From DASSKA01 sp963839365 (GTDB lineage: Bacteria > Actinomycetota > Actinomycetes > Propionibacteriales > Nocardioidaceae), in NCBI GenBank assembly GCA_963839365.1, contig CAWIUT010000001.1:1550001-1614000 (forward strand): a stretch of DNA of 64,000 nucleotides, in the 5' to 3' direction. Positions 8,283 through 16,498 of the stretch are shown piece after piece (position 1 is the first letter of the stretch; each line of letters starts with the position of its first letter). Both the position numbers and the translations under genes were made by a program. The notes under the pieces were generated by a model. It saw only the letters and a list, made by a program, of their open reading frames with translations, was not told where the DNA came from and did not search any database.

Positions 8283-9448
8283 CGACCTCGCTGCTGCTCA
8301 CCGGGATCGGCGAGCTCACCACCCTGGACCCGCGGCACGGCGAGCCGCTCGGTCTGCTGCACGACGCCGCGCTGGTGGTCGAGGGCGGCCGGGTCGCGTG
8401 GACCGGCCCGCGGGCCGAGGCGCCGGCCGCCGACGCGGCGTACGACATGGGCGGGCGCGCGGTGGTCCCCGGGTTCGTCGACTCGCACTCCCACCTGCTG
8501 TTCGCCGGCGACCGGTCCGAGGAGTTCGCCGCCCGGATGACCGGCGCGTCGTACTCCGCCGGCGGCATCCGCACCACCGTCGCGGCCACCCGGGCCGCTA
8601 CCGACGAGCAGCTGGCCGCCAACCTCGGTCGGCTGGTCACCGAGATGCAGCGGCAGGGCACCACCACGGTGGAGGTCAAGAGCGGCTACGGCTTGACCAC
8701 GCACGACGAGGCGCGGGCGCTGGTGATTGCGGAGCAGGTCACCGACGAGACCACCTTCCTCGGGGCGCACGTGGTGCCGCCGGAGTACGCCGACGACCCG
8801 GCCGGGTACGTCGCACTGGTCACCGGCCCGATGCTGGAGGCGTGCGCCCCGCACGCCCGCTGGATCGACGCGTTCTGCGAGCGGGGCGCCTTCGACGCCG
8901 GCCAGTCCCGGGCCGTGCTGGAGGCCGGCGCCGCCGCTGGGCTGCGCGGCAGGCTGCACGCCAACCAGCTCGGACCCGGACCCGGGGTGCAGCTGGCCTG
9001 CGAGCTGGGGCTGGCGGCGGTGGACCACTGCACATACCTCTCCGACGCCGACGTGGCCGCGCTGGCCGGCTCCGGGACGGTGGCCACCCTGCTGCCCGGC
9101 GTGGAGTTCTCCACCCGCTCGCCCTACCCGGACGCGCGCAAGCTGGTCGACGCCGGCGCGATGGTCGCCCTGGCGAGCGACTGCAACCCGGGCTCCTGCT
9201 TCACCTCGTCGATCCCGTTGTGCATCGCGCTCGCGGTCCGGGAGATGCACCTGTCCCCGGCCGAGGCGCTGGTCGCGGCCACCCGCGGCGGTGCCCGGGC
9301 CCTGGGGCGGGAGGACGTCGGCCATCTCGCCCCCGGCGCGAGCGCCAACCTGGTCGCGCTGGACGCCCCGTCGTACCTGCACCTGGCCTACCGGCCCGGC
9401 GTGCCGCTGGTGCATGAGATCTGGCGTCGCGGCCGTCCGCTGGGCTGA
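8279..9448 (+). CDS. hutI: Imidazolonepropionase
   Basis: Opens the imidazolone ring of 4-imidazolone-5-propionate to give N-formimidoyl-L-glutamate, the substrate of HutF next door. The 389 residues include the metal-binding DSHSHLLFAGDRSEEF motif (about 66-81), the EVKSGYGLTTHDE block, and the C-terminal LASDCNPGSC signature. It is the last gene of the M20-hutF-hutI operon, with its ATG inside the hutF stop and GGAG in the hutF tail as ribosome-binding site. No clear terminator hairpin follows; the next 293 bases hold repeats and a possible gene remnant. Confidence 0.96.
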   Translation: MTTSLLLTGIGELTTLDPRHGEPLGLLHDAALVVEGGRVAWTGPRAEAPAADAAYDMGGRAVVPGFVDSHSHLLFAGDRSEEFAARMTGASYSAGGIRTTVAATRAATDEQLAANLGRLVTEMQRQGTTTVEVKSGYGLTTHDEARALVIAEQVTDETTFLGAHVVPPEYADDPAGYVALVTGPMLEACAPHARWIDAFCERGAFDAGQSRAVLEAGAAAGLRGRLHANQLGPGPGVQLACELGLAAVDHCTYLSDADVAALAGSGTVATLLPGVEFSTRSPYPDARKLVDAGAMVALASDCNPGSCFTSSIPLCIALAVREMHLSPAEALVAATRGGARALGREDVGHLAPGASANLVALDAPSYLHLAYRPGVPLVHEIWRRGRPLG

Positions 9449-9484
9449 GGCTCTGCGGCCCCGGCCTCCTCGGCACGGGCGCCT

Positions 9485-9640
9485 CGCCTCCGCCAGAGTC
9501 GGTGCGACGCCGGCCTCGAAGTGGGACTCGAACATCCGGGCCGCCGCCTCCGGGTCCGCCCGGTGCAGGATCTGCCGGCCCCAGCGCTCGAGGGGCTCGC
9601 TGTCCGGCTCGGGGATGCACGCCTCCCCGGCCGACCTCGG
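9485..9640 (-). pseudogene. Possible gene remnant antisense to the hutI downstream region
   Basis: Read on the minus strand, one frame gives a protein-like segment with near-complete G/C third positions and a natural composition (it includes RWGRQILHRADPEAAARMFE and SHFEAGVAPTL). No start codon, ribosome-binding site or sensible stop brackets it. It may be a decayed gene end, or chance in GC-rich DNA. I do not recognise the family. Confidence 0.25.
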
Positions 9641-9649
9641 CTGGACCGC

Positions 9650-9738
9650 AGGGGCCGTGTGCGTGCTTGTGCGAGGTTGCGGCCCCTCCGGAGCGCCTGA
9701 CAGGGGCCGTGCAAGCGCACGTGCGACGTGGTGGCCCT
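9650..9738. repeat. Two copies of a palindromic intergenic repeat
   Basis: Copy 1 (9650-9687) runs from AGGGGCC to GGCCCCT. Copy 2 (9702-9738) runs from AGGGGCC to GGCCCT around a GCACGTGC centre. Both resemble the better preserved pair at 36523-36602, whose symmetric form is GGGGCCAC-N6-GCACGTGC-N6-GTGGCCCC. They fill the space between the convergent hutI and LCP genes and may act as a hairpin terminator or a REP-like element. Confidence 0.6.
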
Positions 9739-9741
9739 CGG

Positions 9742-11262
9742 TCAGCCGGTGGCGTAGGCGTCTGCGCCGTACGAGACGTCCTTGCAGATGTTGGTGCTCG
9801 CGGGACGGCTGTTGTGGATCACGCTGTGCGGGATCTTGACCGGGCCGGAGACCGCCGGGACGAGGTCGTGCTGCTGGCCGAGGATGACCCGCAGTCCCGA
9901 CTGGCTGCTCGACTTGATCTGCGCGCCGGTGAACAGCTGCTGCAGCACCTGGGCGTCCGACTTCTCCCCGGGGCCGTACTCCACCACGGTGTGCTGGTAG
10001 GTCGAGGAGTCCGCGTTGGCCACGCCGGCGATCTTGAGGCCCATCCGGTGCAGCTTCTTCGACGTGTGCCCCGCCAGGTTGTTGACCAGGGTGCCGTTCA
10101 GCACGCTGACCGGGGTGGTCACCGACTTGACCTTGTTCGCGACCGTGGCGGTGTGCGTGGGCGCCTTGCCGCTCTGCTTCTTCTGGGTCTTCGTCAGCGG
10201 CTGGTCCGTCCTCAGCGCCGTCCACAGCCGGTCCACGGCCGGGTGCACCAGCGCCACCCGCGCCCCGTCGTACCTCCACGGCGTGGTGACGAAGGTGATG
10301 TTCTTCATCGAGATGTTGCGCAGGCTCAGGCCGAACCCGATCAGCTTCGCCGGCGAGCCCAGACCCGGGTCGACCGTGAAGTACTTGGTGGCGGCCTCGG
10401 CCAGCGGCAACAGGTTCGTCGGGGTCATCCCCTGCGACTTCACCTTGCGGATCACGCTGGCCAGGAACGCCTGCTGGCGCCGCATCCGGCCGATGTCCGA
10501 CCCGTCGCCGAGGCCGTGCCGGATCCGCACGTAGTCCAGCGCCTTGGCGCCGGAGACCCGCTGGATGCCGGCGTGGAAGACCAGCTTGCCCTGGGCGTGC
10601 AGGTTCGGGTTCAGGTCGCCCTGGTAGATCGCGTGCGGCAGACAGACCCGCACCCCGCCGACCACCTTGGTGAGCGCCGCGAACCCGGCGAAGTTGGCCA
10701 CGATGGTGTGGTCGACACGCATGCCCGTCATCTGCTCGATGGTGTTCTGCGTGCAGGCCGGGTTCCCGCTCGGCGACTGACCCATCGAGAACGCCTGGTT
10801 GAACATCGCGTTCTGCTGCGGCGCCGACCAGCTGCCGTCGGGCAGCCGGCAGCTGGGGATGGTGACCAGCGCGTCCCGCGGGATCGACACCGCGACCGCG
10901 TGCTGGCCGTCACCGTAGATGTGCACGAACAAGGTGGTGTCCGACCGACCCACCGCGTCGCCCTTGCCGCCGAGCTGGGCGTTCGAGCCGCTGCGGGTGT
11001 CCGATCCGATCAGCAGGATGTTCTGCCCGGCGTACGACGGAGGTGGCCGGTGCTTGCTGACCCCCTGGGTGCTGAACGTCTTGATGTGGGAGTCGAGCTT
11101 GTGGTACTCGACCGCTCCCCACGCGACTGCGACCCCGATCACGAGAGCGAGCACGGCGAGGATCGAGACGATGATCCGTCGCCGCCGAGGCCGTCGCCGG
11201 GGCCGCCGCCGGGGGGATGGGGGCTCGGCGGCACCGCGGTGACGTGCGTCCGTCTGCGCCAT
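9742..11262 (-). CDS. LytR-CpsA-Psr (LCP) family cell-wall glycopolymer ligase
   Basis: A 506-residue membrane-anchored LCP protein. A very Arg-rich cytoplasmic tail (residues 18-29) precedes one membrane helix (about 30-50), the extracellular LCP catalytic domain (about 85-250, with NILLIGSDTR, RSDTTLFVHI, VSIPRD and the LDYVRIRHGLGDGSDIGRMRRQQ block), and a C-terminal LytR_C domain (about 395-480, with VSVLNGT). LCP enzymes transfer lipid-linked polymers such as teichoic acids or arabinogalactan onto peptidoglycan outside the membrane; the acceptor here is unknown. ATG 11262 places the basic tail directly before the helix. It is divergent from the micro-ORF/LuxR unit. Confidence 0.92.
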   Translation of the reverse strand: MAQTDARHRGAAEPPSPRRRPRRRPRRRRIIVSILAVLALVIGVAVAWGAVEYHKLDSHIKTFSTQGVSKHRPPPSYAGQNILLIGSDTRSGSNAQLGGKGDAVGRSDTTLFVHIYGDGQHAVAVSIPRDALVTIPSCRLPDGSWSAPQQNAMFNQAFSMGQSPSGNPACTQNTIEQMTGMRVDHTIVANFAGFAALTKVVGGVRVCLPHAIYQGDLNPNLHAQGKLVFHAGIQRVSGAKALDYVRIRHGLGDGSDIGRMRRQQAFLASVIRKVKSQGMTPTNLLPLAEAATKYFTVDPGLGSPAKLIGFGLSLRNISMKNITFVTTPWRYDGARVALVHPAVDRLWTALRTDQPLTKTQKKQSGKAPTHTATVANKVKSVTTPVSVLNGTLVNNLAGHTSKKLHRMGLKIAGVANADSSTYQHTVVEYGPGEKSDAQVLQQLFTGAQIKSSSQSGLRVILGQQHDLVPAVSGPVKIPHSVIHNSRPASTNICKDVSYGADAYATG

Positions 11263-11374
11263 GTTCGTCGGGCCTTGGGGTAGGGGATCTTTTGGACCCT
11301 GCACGGTACCAATGTGCCTCGCGGACCATCGAGTCCGCACCTTCTACTGACCGGTAGCCGCACTCCTTAGGAAG

Positions 11375-11392
11375 GTCTAAGGTGCGCCGCCG
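11375..11392. promoter_or_regulatory. Inverted repeat CCTTAG-N6-CTAAGG, candidate operator
   Basis: A dyad in the 224-base divergent region between the LCP gene and the two micro-ORFs, about 95 bases upstream of the first micro-ORF start. The length and spacing suit a dimeric regulator, but no binding protein can be named. Confidence 0.35.
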
Positions 11393-11486
11393 CGTCAGCC
11401 GCCTCGAATAGGGGGTTCTCCCGATGTGCCGGCCCTCCTCAGAGGAACAGCATCGAGCCATCAGAAGAACCGATGAGGAGCAGATC

Positions 11487-11663
11487 ATGATGCAGTCGCA
11501 GATCATGCTGATGGCCGAGGAGGCCGCGTGGAAGGCCGACCTGGCGGCCCGCCGGGAGCGGGTGAGCCGGATGTACGGCAAGCCCCGCCGGCACCGGGTG
11601 CCGGCGATGCCGGTCCTCCATCTGCCGCGCCGGCACGGCCGCCGCGTCACCGCGGTCGCCTGA
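11487..11663 (+). CDS. Basic micro-protein, first of a tandem pair
   Basis: A 58-residue protein starting with MMQSQIMLMAEEAAWKADLA and ending in an Arg/His-rich tail. GAGGAG at 11475-11480 is well spaced for ATG 11487, and ATG 11490 is equally possible. An in-frame ATG at 11424 lacks a good ribosome-binding site. The first ten residues and the leader DNA are repeated in the next small gene, so the two arose by tandem duplication. The shape is a short amphipathic helix plus a basic tail. I do not recognise a family. Its position just before a large LuxR regulator suggests a connected role, but this is inference. Confidence 0.6.
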   Translation: MMQSQIMLMAEEAAWKADLAARRERVSRMYGKPRRHRVPAMPVLHLPRRHGRRVTAVA

Positions 11664-11688
11664 GCGCCACGAGCCGAGGAGCACCGAG

Positions 11689-11844
11689 ATGATGCAACCG
11701 CAGGCGATGCTGCTGGCGCAGTACTGGAGGGCCGAGTGGGAGTGGCGCGGGGCCGGTGGAACGGTGCGTTCGCGCCCGCGCCGGCTCCCCGCGCGGCGCG
11801 CGACCCGGCGGGTCCGCCGGCTCCGGTGGCTGCTCAGCGCGTGA
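11689..11844 (+). CDS. Basic micro-protein, second of a tandem pair
   Basis: A 51-residue frame starting MMQPQAMLLAQYWRAEWEW, followed by an extremely Arg-rich tail (RPRRLPARRATRRVRRLRW). GAGGAG at 11676-11681 precedes ATG 11689 with normal spacing. It matches the previous micro-protein at Met-Met-Gln-x-Gln-x-Met-Leu and in the DNA from GAGGAGCA through ATGATGCA to ATGCT. Its TGA at 11842-11844 overlaps a GTG at 11841 that is in frame with the LuxR regulator (GTGA), so it may be translationally coupled to that gene. No family is recognised. Confidence 0.55.
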   Translation: MMQPQAMLLAQYWRAEWEWRGAGGTVRSRPRRLPARRATRRVRRLRWLLSA

Positions 11845-14800
11845 GCGAGGTCGACGGGGCACCTGGAACAGGGCAGACCCCGGGGGCGGAACAGGCAATG
11901 ATAGGGGACGTGCTCTTCGACCCTGACGCCGAGCGACCCCTGCTGGGGCGCGGGCGCGAGCTTGCCGACCTGTGCGAGGTCATGGGCGTGGACGGACAGC
12001 CGCGGCCGCGGTCGGTGCTCGTGGCCGGCGACGCCGGCGTGGGCAAGACCCGGCTGCTCACCGAGTTCTCGGACCGGGCCGGCCGGGCCGGCTGGCGCAC
12101 CCTGGTCGGGCACTGCCTGGACTTCGGCGACGGCGGCTTTCCCTACCTGCCCTTCAGCGAGCTGTTCGGCCGGCTTGCCGCCGAGGACCCCGAGACGACG
12201 GCGCAGCTGGCCCGGGCGCACCCCGCGCTGACCCACCTGCAACCGGGCCGCCGGCTGCTCGTCGGTGCGCCGCGTCCGGACGCCGCGCCAGCGACGGAGC
12301 CCCCCGGGGCGGCGGGGCCGGTGCCGCAGACGCCGGTGATCAACCCGGCGAACCTTGATCGCGCCGAGCTGTTCGAGGCGGTGCACTCCAGTCTGGAGAT
12401 GCTCGCGGACCAGGGCCCGGTGCTGGTGGTCGTCGAGGACGTGCACTGGGCCGACCAGTCGACCCGGGAGCTGCTCAGCCTGCTGTTCGCCTGGCCGTTC
12501 CGCGGGCCGGTCGCCGTGGTCGCGTCGTACCGCAGTGACGACCTGCACCGACGGCACCCGCTGCGCGCGACCGTCGCGGAGTGGGTGCGGCTGCCGGGCG
12601 TGCAACGGCTCCAGCTCGGCCCGCTGACCGACGGGGACATCCGGCGCCTGGTCCGCTCGCTGCGCCGGGAGCCCATGCCCGAGAGCGATCTGCACGCGAT
12701 CGTCGAGCGGGCGGAGGGGAACGCGTTCTTCGCCGAGGAGCTGGTGGTGGCCGCCGAGGCCGGCGACCGCGGCCTGCCGGTGGACCTCGCCGACCTGCTC
12801 CTGGTCCGCCTCGACCGGCTGGACGACGACGCCAAGCAGGTGGTGCGGGCCGCGTCCTGCGCCGGCCGGCGGGTGTCCCACGACCTGCTCGCGCTGGTGC
12901 TGAAGTCGCAGGTCAGCGACCTGGACCGGGCCCTGCGGGCGGTGGTCGACGCCAACGTGCTGGTCCGGCAGGAGCGGGGGTACGCCTTCCGGCACGCTCT
13001 GCTCGGCGAGGCCGTCTACGACGACCTGCTGCCCGGTGAACGGGTCCGGTTGCACGCGGCGTACGTCGACGCGCTGTGCCGGCTGGGCGACGGGGCGGCC
13101 GCCGAGCTGGCCCGGCACGCCCGCGCCGCCCACGACCTGGGTACCGCCGTGCGGGCCAGCGTCGAGGCCGGTGACGAGGCCATGTCGGTCGGCGGCCCGG
13201 ACGAGGCGGCCCGGCACTACGAGACCGCCCTGGAGCTGCTCGCCCGGCTGCCGGAGCCCGGGCCCGACCCCGGGCACGACCCCGGGCCAGACATCGTGGC
13301 CCTCACGGTGAAGACCGCGGACGCCGTGATCGCCACCGGGCACCCGCAGCGGGCCCGCAAGCTGGTCGAGGGACAGCTCGTCGAGCTCGGCCATGACCTC
13401 CCGCCCGAGCAACGGGCCCGGCTGCTGGTGGCGGCTGCCTCCGCGGCGCTGCTCACCGACGTACCGCAGACGAAGGGCGCCTGGGAGGCGACCCAGGAGG
13501 CGCTCGACCTGGTGCCGGACGCGCCCACCCCGCTGCGGGCCCGGCTGCTCGCGGTGCACGCCCGCGCCTGCGTCAGCCAGGGCATGGACGAGCAGGCTGC
13601 CCGCACCGCCATGGAGGCGCTCTCCCTGGCCCAGAAGCTGGACCTCTCGGTGGTCGTCGCCGACGCCACCACCACGCTGGCCGGCATCGACCAGCGGGCC
13701 GGTGACCCCGGGGCGGCGGAGCGGGCCCTGGAGCAGATCGTCGCGAGCGCGCGCGACGACCACGACGCGGACAACCAGATGCGCGGGCTCTACCTGCTCG
13801 GGGACCTGCTGCAGGAGCGTGCGGACCTGCCCGGGGCCTGCCGTGCCTACGAGGAGACGATGGCCGTCGCCGCCGCGGCCGGGCGACCCTGGGCGCCGTA
13901 CGCCTTCGACGCGCGCATGATGCTTGCCACCGCCCGGTACCAGACCGGCGAGTGGGACGAGGCGCTCCGGCTCGCGGACATGTCCGGTGAGTCACCGCCG
14001 CCGGTGGCCGAGCTCCTGCTGCTCGCGGCCCGGATGGCGGTGCTGGTCGGCCGGGGGGAGGAGCAGGCCACCGAGCTGTTCGCCCGGATCAGGCCGATCT
14101 GGGACCGGGACGGCTTCCTGGTCATCACCGCCGGATGCGCGGCGGTCGACCTGCACGGTCAGCGGGGCGACGTGGCCGGGGTGCTCAGCCTGCACGACGA
14201 CGTGGTGGCCGCCATGAGCCGGCTGTGGCACGAGTTCTTCCAGGCGCGGATCCGGCTCACCGCGCTGGTGCTGGGACACCTGGCCGACGCGGCGGTGCAG
14301 GCTCCGGCGGGCGAGCGGGCCGCGCTGGCCGAGCGGGCGCCGGCCCTGATGGCCGGCGTCGAAGGCGTGCTCTGGCAGGTCGAGAAGCGCAAGCGGCCGA
14401 TGGGCCCCGAGGGCCGGGCCTGGGTGGCGCGGGCCCGCGCGGAACACCTGCGGCTGCGCTGGCTGGCGGACGTGCAACCCCCCGAGCGGCCCGAGCTGCT
14501 GGCTGCCTGGGAGGAGGCCCTGGCGGGCTTCCGCGCCCTGGGGCACCGGTTCGAGATCGCACGGACCGAGCTCGGGCTGGGCACCGTGCTGCGCGCGGTG
14601 GGGGACAACGGCGCCGCCCGGGAGCACCTCAACGCGGTCCGGAACGCGGCCCAACAGCTCGGCGCCGAGCCGCTGCGCGCCCGGCTGCGGACGTTGGGGG
14701 CGGCCCGGCTGCGCGACGAGACCCGCCGGGACGCCGCGCTGACCGGTCGCGAGCGGGAGATCCTGGCGCTGGTCGCCCAGGGGCGCAGCAACAGCGAGAT

Positions 14801-14936
14801 CGCCCGGCAGCTGTTCATCAGCGCCAAGACGGTCAGCGTGCACGTGTCGAACATCTTGGCCAAGCTCGGCGCGGCGGGACGCACCGAGGCCGCTGCGATC
14901 GCGCGCCGGGAGGGGCTGCTCCCGGCCGGCAGCTGA
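11841..14936 (+). CDS. Large ATP-binding LuxR-family (LAL/MalT-like) transcriptional regulator
   Basis: A regulator of 1031 residues from GTG 11841, or 1012 from ATG 11898. Counting from ATG 11898, it has an N-terminal AAA/STAND ATPase with Walker A GDAGVGKT at about 44-51 and Walker B-like VLVVVEDVHWAD about 130 residues later, a long helical TPR-like middle region, and a C-terminal LuxR helix-turn-helix (TGREREILALVAQGRSNSEI through AKTVSVHVSNILAKLG) in the last 65 residues. Members bind a ligand in the helical region, hydrolyse or exchange ATP, and activate transcription. The GTG start overlaps the second micro-ORF stop; ATG 11898 has only a weak GGCGGAA upstream. Target genes are not evident; the P450 downstream is one candidate. 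Confidence 0.9.
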   Translation: MSEVDGAPGTGQTPGAEQAMIGDVLFDPDAERPLLGRGRELADLCEVMGVDGQPRPRSVLVAGDAGVGKTRLLTEFSDRAGRAGWRTLVGHCLDFGDGGFPYLPFSELFGRLAAEDPETTAQLARAHPALTHLQPGRRLLVGAPRPDAAPATEPPGAAGPVPQTPVINPANLDRAELFEAVHSSLEMLADQGPVLVVVEDVHWADQSTRELLSLLFAWPFRGPVAVVASYRSDDLHRRHPLRATVAEWVRLPGVQRLQLGPLTDGDIRRLVRSLRREPMPESDLHAIVERAEGNAFFAEELVVAAEAGDRGLPVDLADLLLVRLDRLDDDAKQVVRAASCAGRRVSHDLLALVLKSQVSDLDRALRAVVDANVLVRQERGYAFRHALLGEAVYDDLLPGERVRLHAAYVDALCRLGDGAAAELARHARAAHDLGTAVRASVEAGDEAMSVGGPDEAARHYETALELLARLPEPGPDPGHDPGPDIVALTVKTADAVIATGHPQRARKLVEGQLVELGHDLPPEQRARLLVAAASAALLTDVPQTKGAWEATQEALDLVPDAPTPLRARLLAVHARACVSQGMDEQAARTAMEALSLAQKLDLSVVVADATTTLAGIDQRAGDPGAAERALEQIVASARDDHDADNQMRGLYLLGDLLQERADLPGACRAYEETMAVAAAAGRPWAPYAFDARMMLATARYQTGEWDEALRLADMSGESPPPVAELLLLAARMAVLVGRGEEQATELFARIRPIWDRDGFLVITAGCAAVDLHGQRGDVAGVLSLHDDVVAAMSRLWHEFFQARIRLTALVLGHLADAAVQAPAGERAALAERAPALMAGVEGVLWQVEKRKRPMGPEGRAWVARARAEHLRLRWLADVQPPERPELLAAWEEALAGFRALGHRFEIARTELGLGTVLRAVGDNGAAREHLNAVRNAAQQLGAEPLRARLRTLGAARLRDETRRDAALTGREREILALVAQGRSNSEIARQLFISAKTVSVHVSNILAKLGAAGRTEAAAIARREGLLPAGS

Positions 14937-14975
14937 CCCGGCGCCCGCCCAACGGAGCGCGGGGGGGTGCACGGG

Positions 14976-15004
14976 TTCCGCGCACGTTCGCGTACCCGTA
15001 GTAT
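14976..15004 (+). promoter_or_regulatory. Candidate P450 promoter within an inverted repeat
   Basis: TAGTAT at 14999-15004 is a reasonable -10 box, with TTCCGC 17 bases upstream as a weak -35. The -10 box is framed by GTTCGC (14986-14991) and GCGAAC (15005-15010), a 6-bp dyad with 13-base spacer that could be an operator. The predicted leader is about 27 nt. Confidence 0.3.
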
Positions 15005-15037
15005 GCGAACCGTCGTCTCCCCGGGATGTGATGCTGC

Positions 15038-16417
15038 GTGACGGTGACCGACCAGCGGTTCGCGAAGATGAGCCCGTCCCACGCCGGGCGGAGGGCCCGG
15101 CTGCCGGCGGGGCAGCTGCCGCCGGGCCCGCGCTGGCCGGCGCTGCTGCAGACCGTGGCGCTGGTCCGGTTCCGGCACCAGTTCGTGCCGGCGATGCACC
15201 GCCGCTACGGCGACGTCTTCACGGTGCGGATCATGCCGAAGGGCCAGCCGCTGGTGCTGTTCACCAGGCCCGAGCACACCAAGGAGATCTTCGCCGGCGA
15301 TCCCGAGCGCTTCCACGCCGGCAAGGCCAACGCCGTCCTCGGCCCGATCATGGGCGAGCACTCGCTGCTGCTGCAGGACTCGGTCGAGCACCGGCGGGCC
15401 CGCAAGCTGCTGATGCCGGCCTTCAACGGCGCGGCGCTGCGCGGCTACCGCGACGTCGTGACGCAGGTGGCCCGGGCCGAGGTGGACCGCTGGGCCCCCG
15501 GCACGCCGTTCCGCTCACTGGACCGGATGAACGCGCTCACCCTCGAGGTGATCATGCGGGTGGTGTTCGGGGTCACCGACGAGCAGCGGCTCGCCCGGCT
15601 GCGCCCGCTGGTGAACAAGACGGTGAACATCAGCCCGGCGGTGCTGCTCGGCTGGGGGTACCCGGCCCTGCAGCGGTTCGGGCCGTGGAAGGCCACCGTG
15701 CAGAACCAGCGCGGCCTCGACGAGGTGATGTACGCCGAGATCGCCGAGCGTCGCGCCGCCGGTGACCTCGGTGAGCGCGCCGACGTGCTGTCCCGGCTGC
15801 TCAGCGTGGGCAGCAACGACTCCGACGGCCCCGACGAGCCGCCGATGTCCGACGAGGAGCTGCGCGACCAGCTGGTCACCCTGCTGCTCGCCGGCCACGA
15901 GACCACCGCCAGCGCCCTGGCCTGGGCGCTCTACGAGCTCGGCGGGGACCGCGCCCAGCTCGCCCGGGCCCAGCGGGCCGCCGACGACGGCGACGACGAC
16001 TACCTCGAGGCGGTGGTGAAGGAGTCGATGCGGCTGCACCCGGTCATCCCGATGGTGGTCCGGCACCTGATGCGCCCGGCCACCATCGGCGGCATCGACC
16101 TGCCTGCGGGCGCCAACGTGGGTCCGTCCATCCTGATCACCCACGCGCGCCCGGAGAACCACCCCGACCCGCAGCGGTTCCGCCCCGAGCGGTTCCGAGG
16201 CGCGAACCCGCCCCCGAACACCTGGATCCCGTTCGGCGGCGGGGTTCGTCGCTGCATCGGGGCCGGCTTCTCGCTGATGGAGGGGGTGGCCGTGCTGCAC
16301 GAGGTGCTGCGCCGCTACGACGTGACGCTGCCTCCGCGGGGCACCGACCGACCCAAGGTACGCAACATCACGAGTGTCCCGAAGCGCGGCGTTCGCGTCG
16401 TCGTACGCCCCCGCTGA
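15038..16417 (+). CDS. Cytochrome P450
   Basis: A 459-residue soluble P450 monooxygenase. The I-helix oxygen-activation motif AGHETTAS lies near residue 286, the ExxR motif (ESMR) near 329, and the haem-binding FGGGVRRCIG near 399-408 with Cys at about 405. The N-terminal PPGPRWPALL and FVPAMHRRYGDVFTVRI resemble CYP110/CYP135/CYP138-type bacterial enzymes that act on hydrophobic substrates; the substrate is unknown. No ferredoxin or reductase gene is adjacent, so redox partners must be encoded elsewhere. GTG 15038 is the first start; ATG 15068 is an alternative. Confidence 0.93.
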   Translation: MTVTDQRFAKMSPSHAGRRARLPAGQLPPGPRWPALLQTVALVRFRHQFVPAMHRRYGDVFTVRIMPKGQPLVLFTRPEHTKEIFAGDPERFHAGKANAVLGPIMGEHSLLLQDSVEHRRARKLLMPAFNGAALRGYRDVVTQVARAEVDRWAPGTPFRSLDRMNALTLEVIMRVVFGVTDEQRLARLRPLVNKTVNISPAVLLGWGYPALQRFGPWKATVQNQRGLDEVMYAEIAERRAAGDLGERADVLSRLLSVGSNDSDGPDEPPMSDEELRDQLVTLLLAGHETTASALAWALYELGGDRAQLARAQRAADDGDDDYLEAVVKESMRLHPVIPMVVRHLMRPATIGGIDLPAGANVGPSILITHARPENHPDPQRFRPERFRGANPPPNTWIPFGGGVRRCIGAGFSLMEGVAVLHEVLRRYDVTLPPRGTDRPKVRNITSVPKRGVRVVVRPR

Positions 16418-16498
16418 GCGGCCTCGCACCGGGACGACTCTCGCCCCGCCGGGCCGTCGCGGCCCCCCGCGCTTTGAGCGATGCCGCATGATCGAAGT

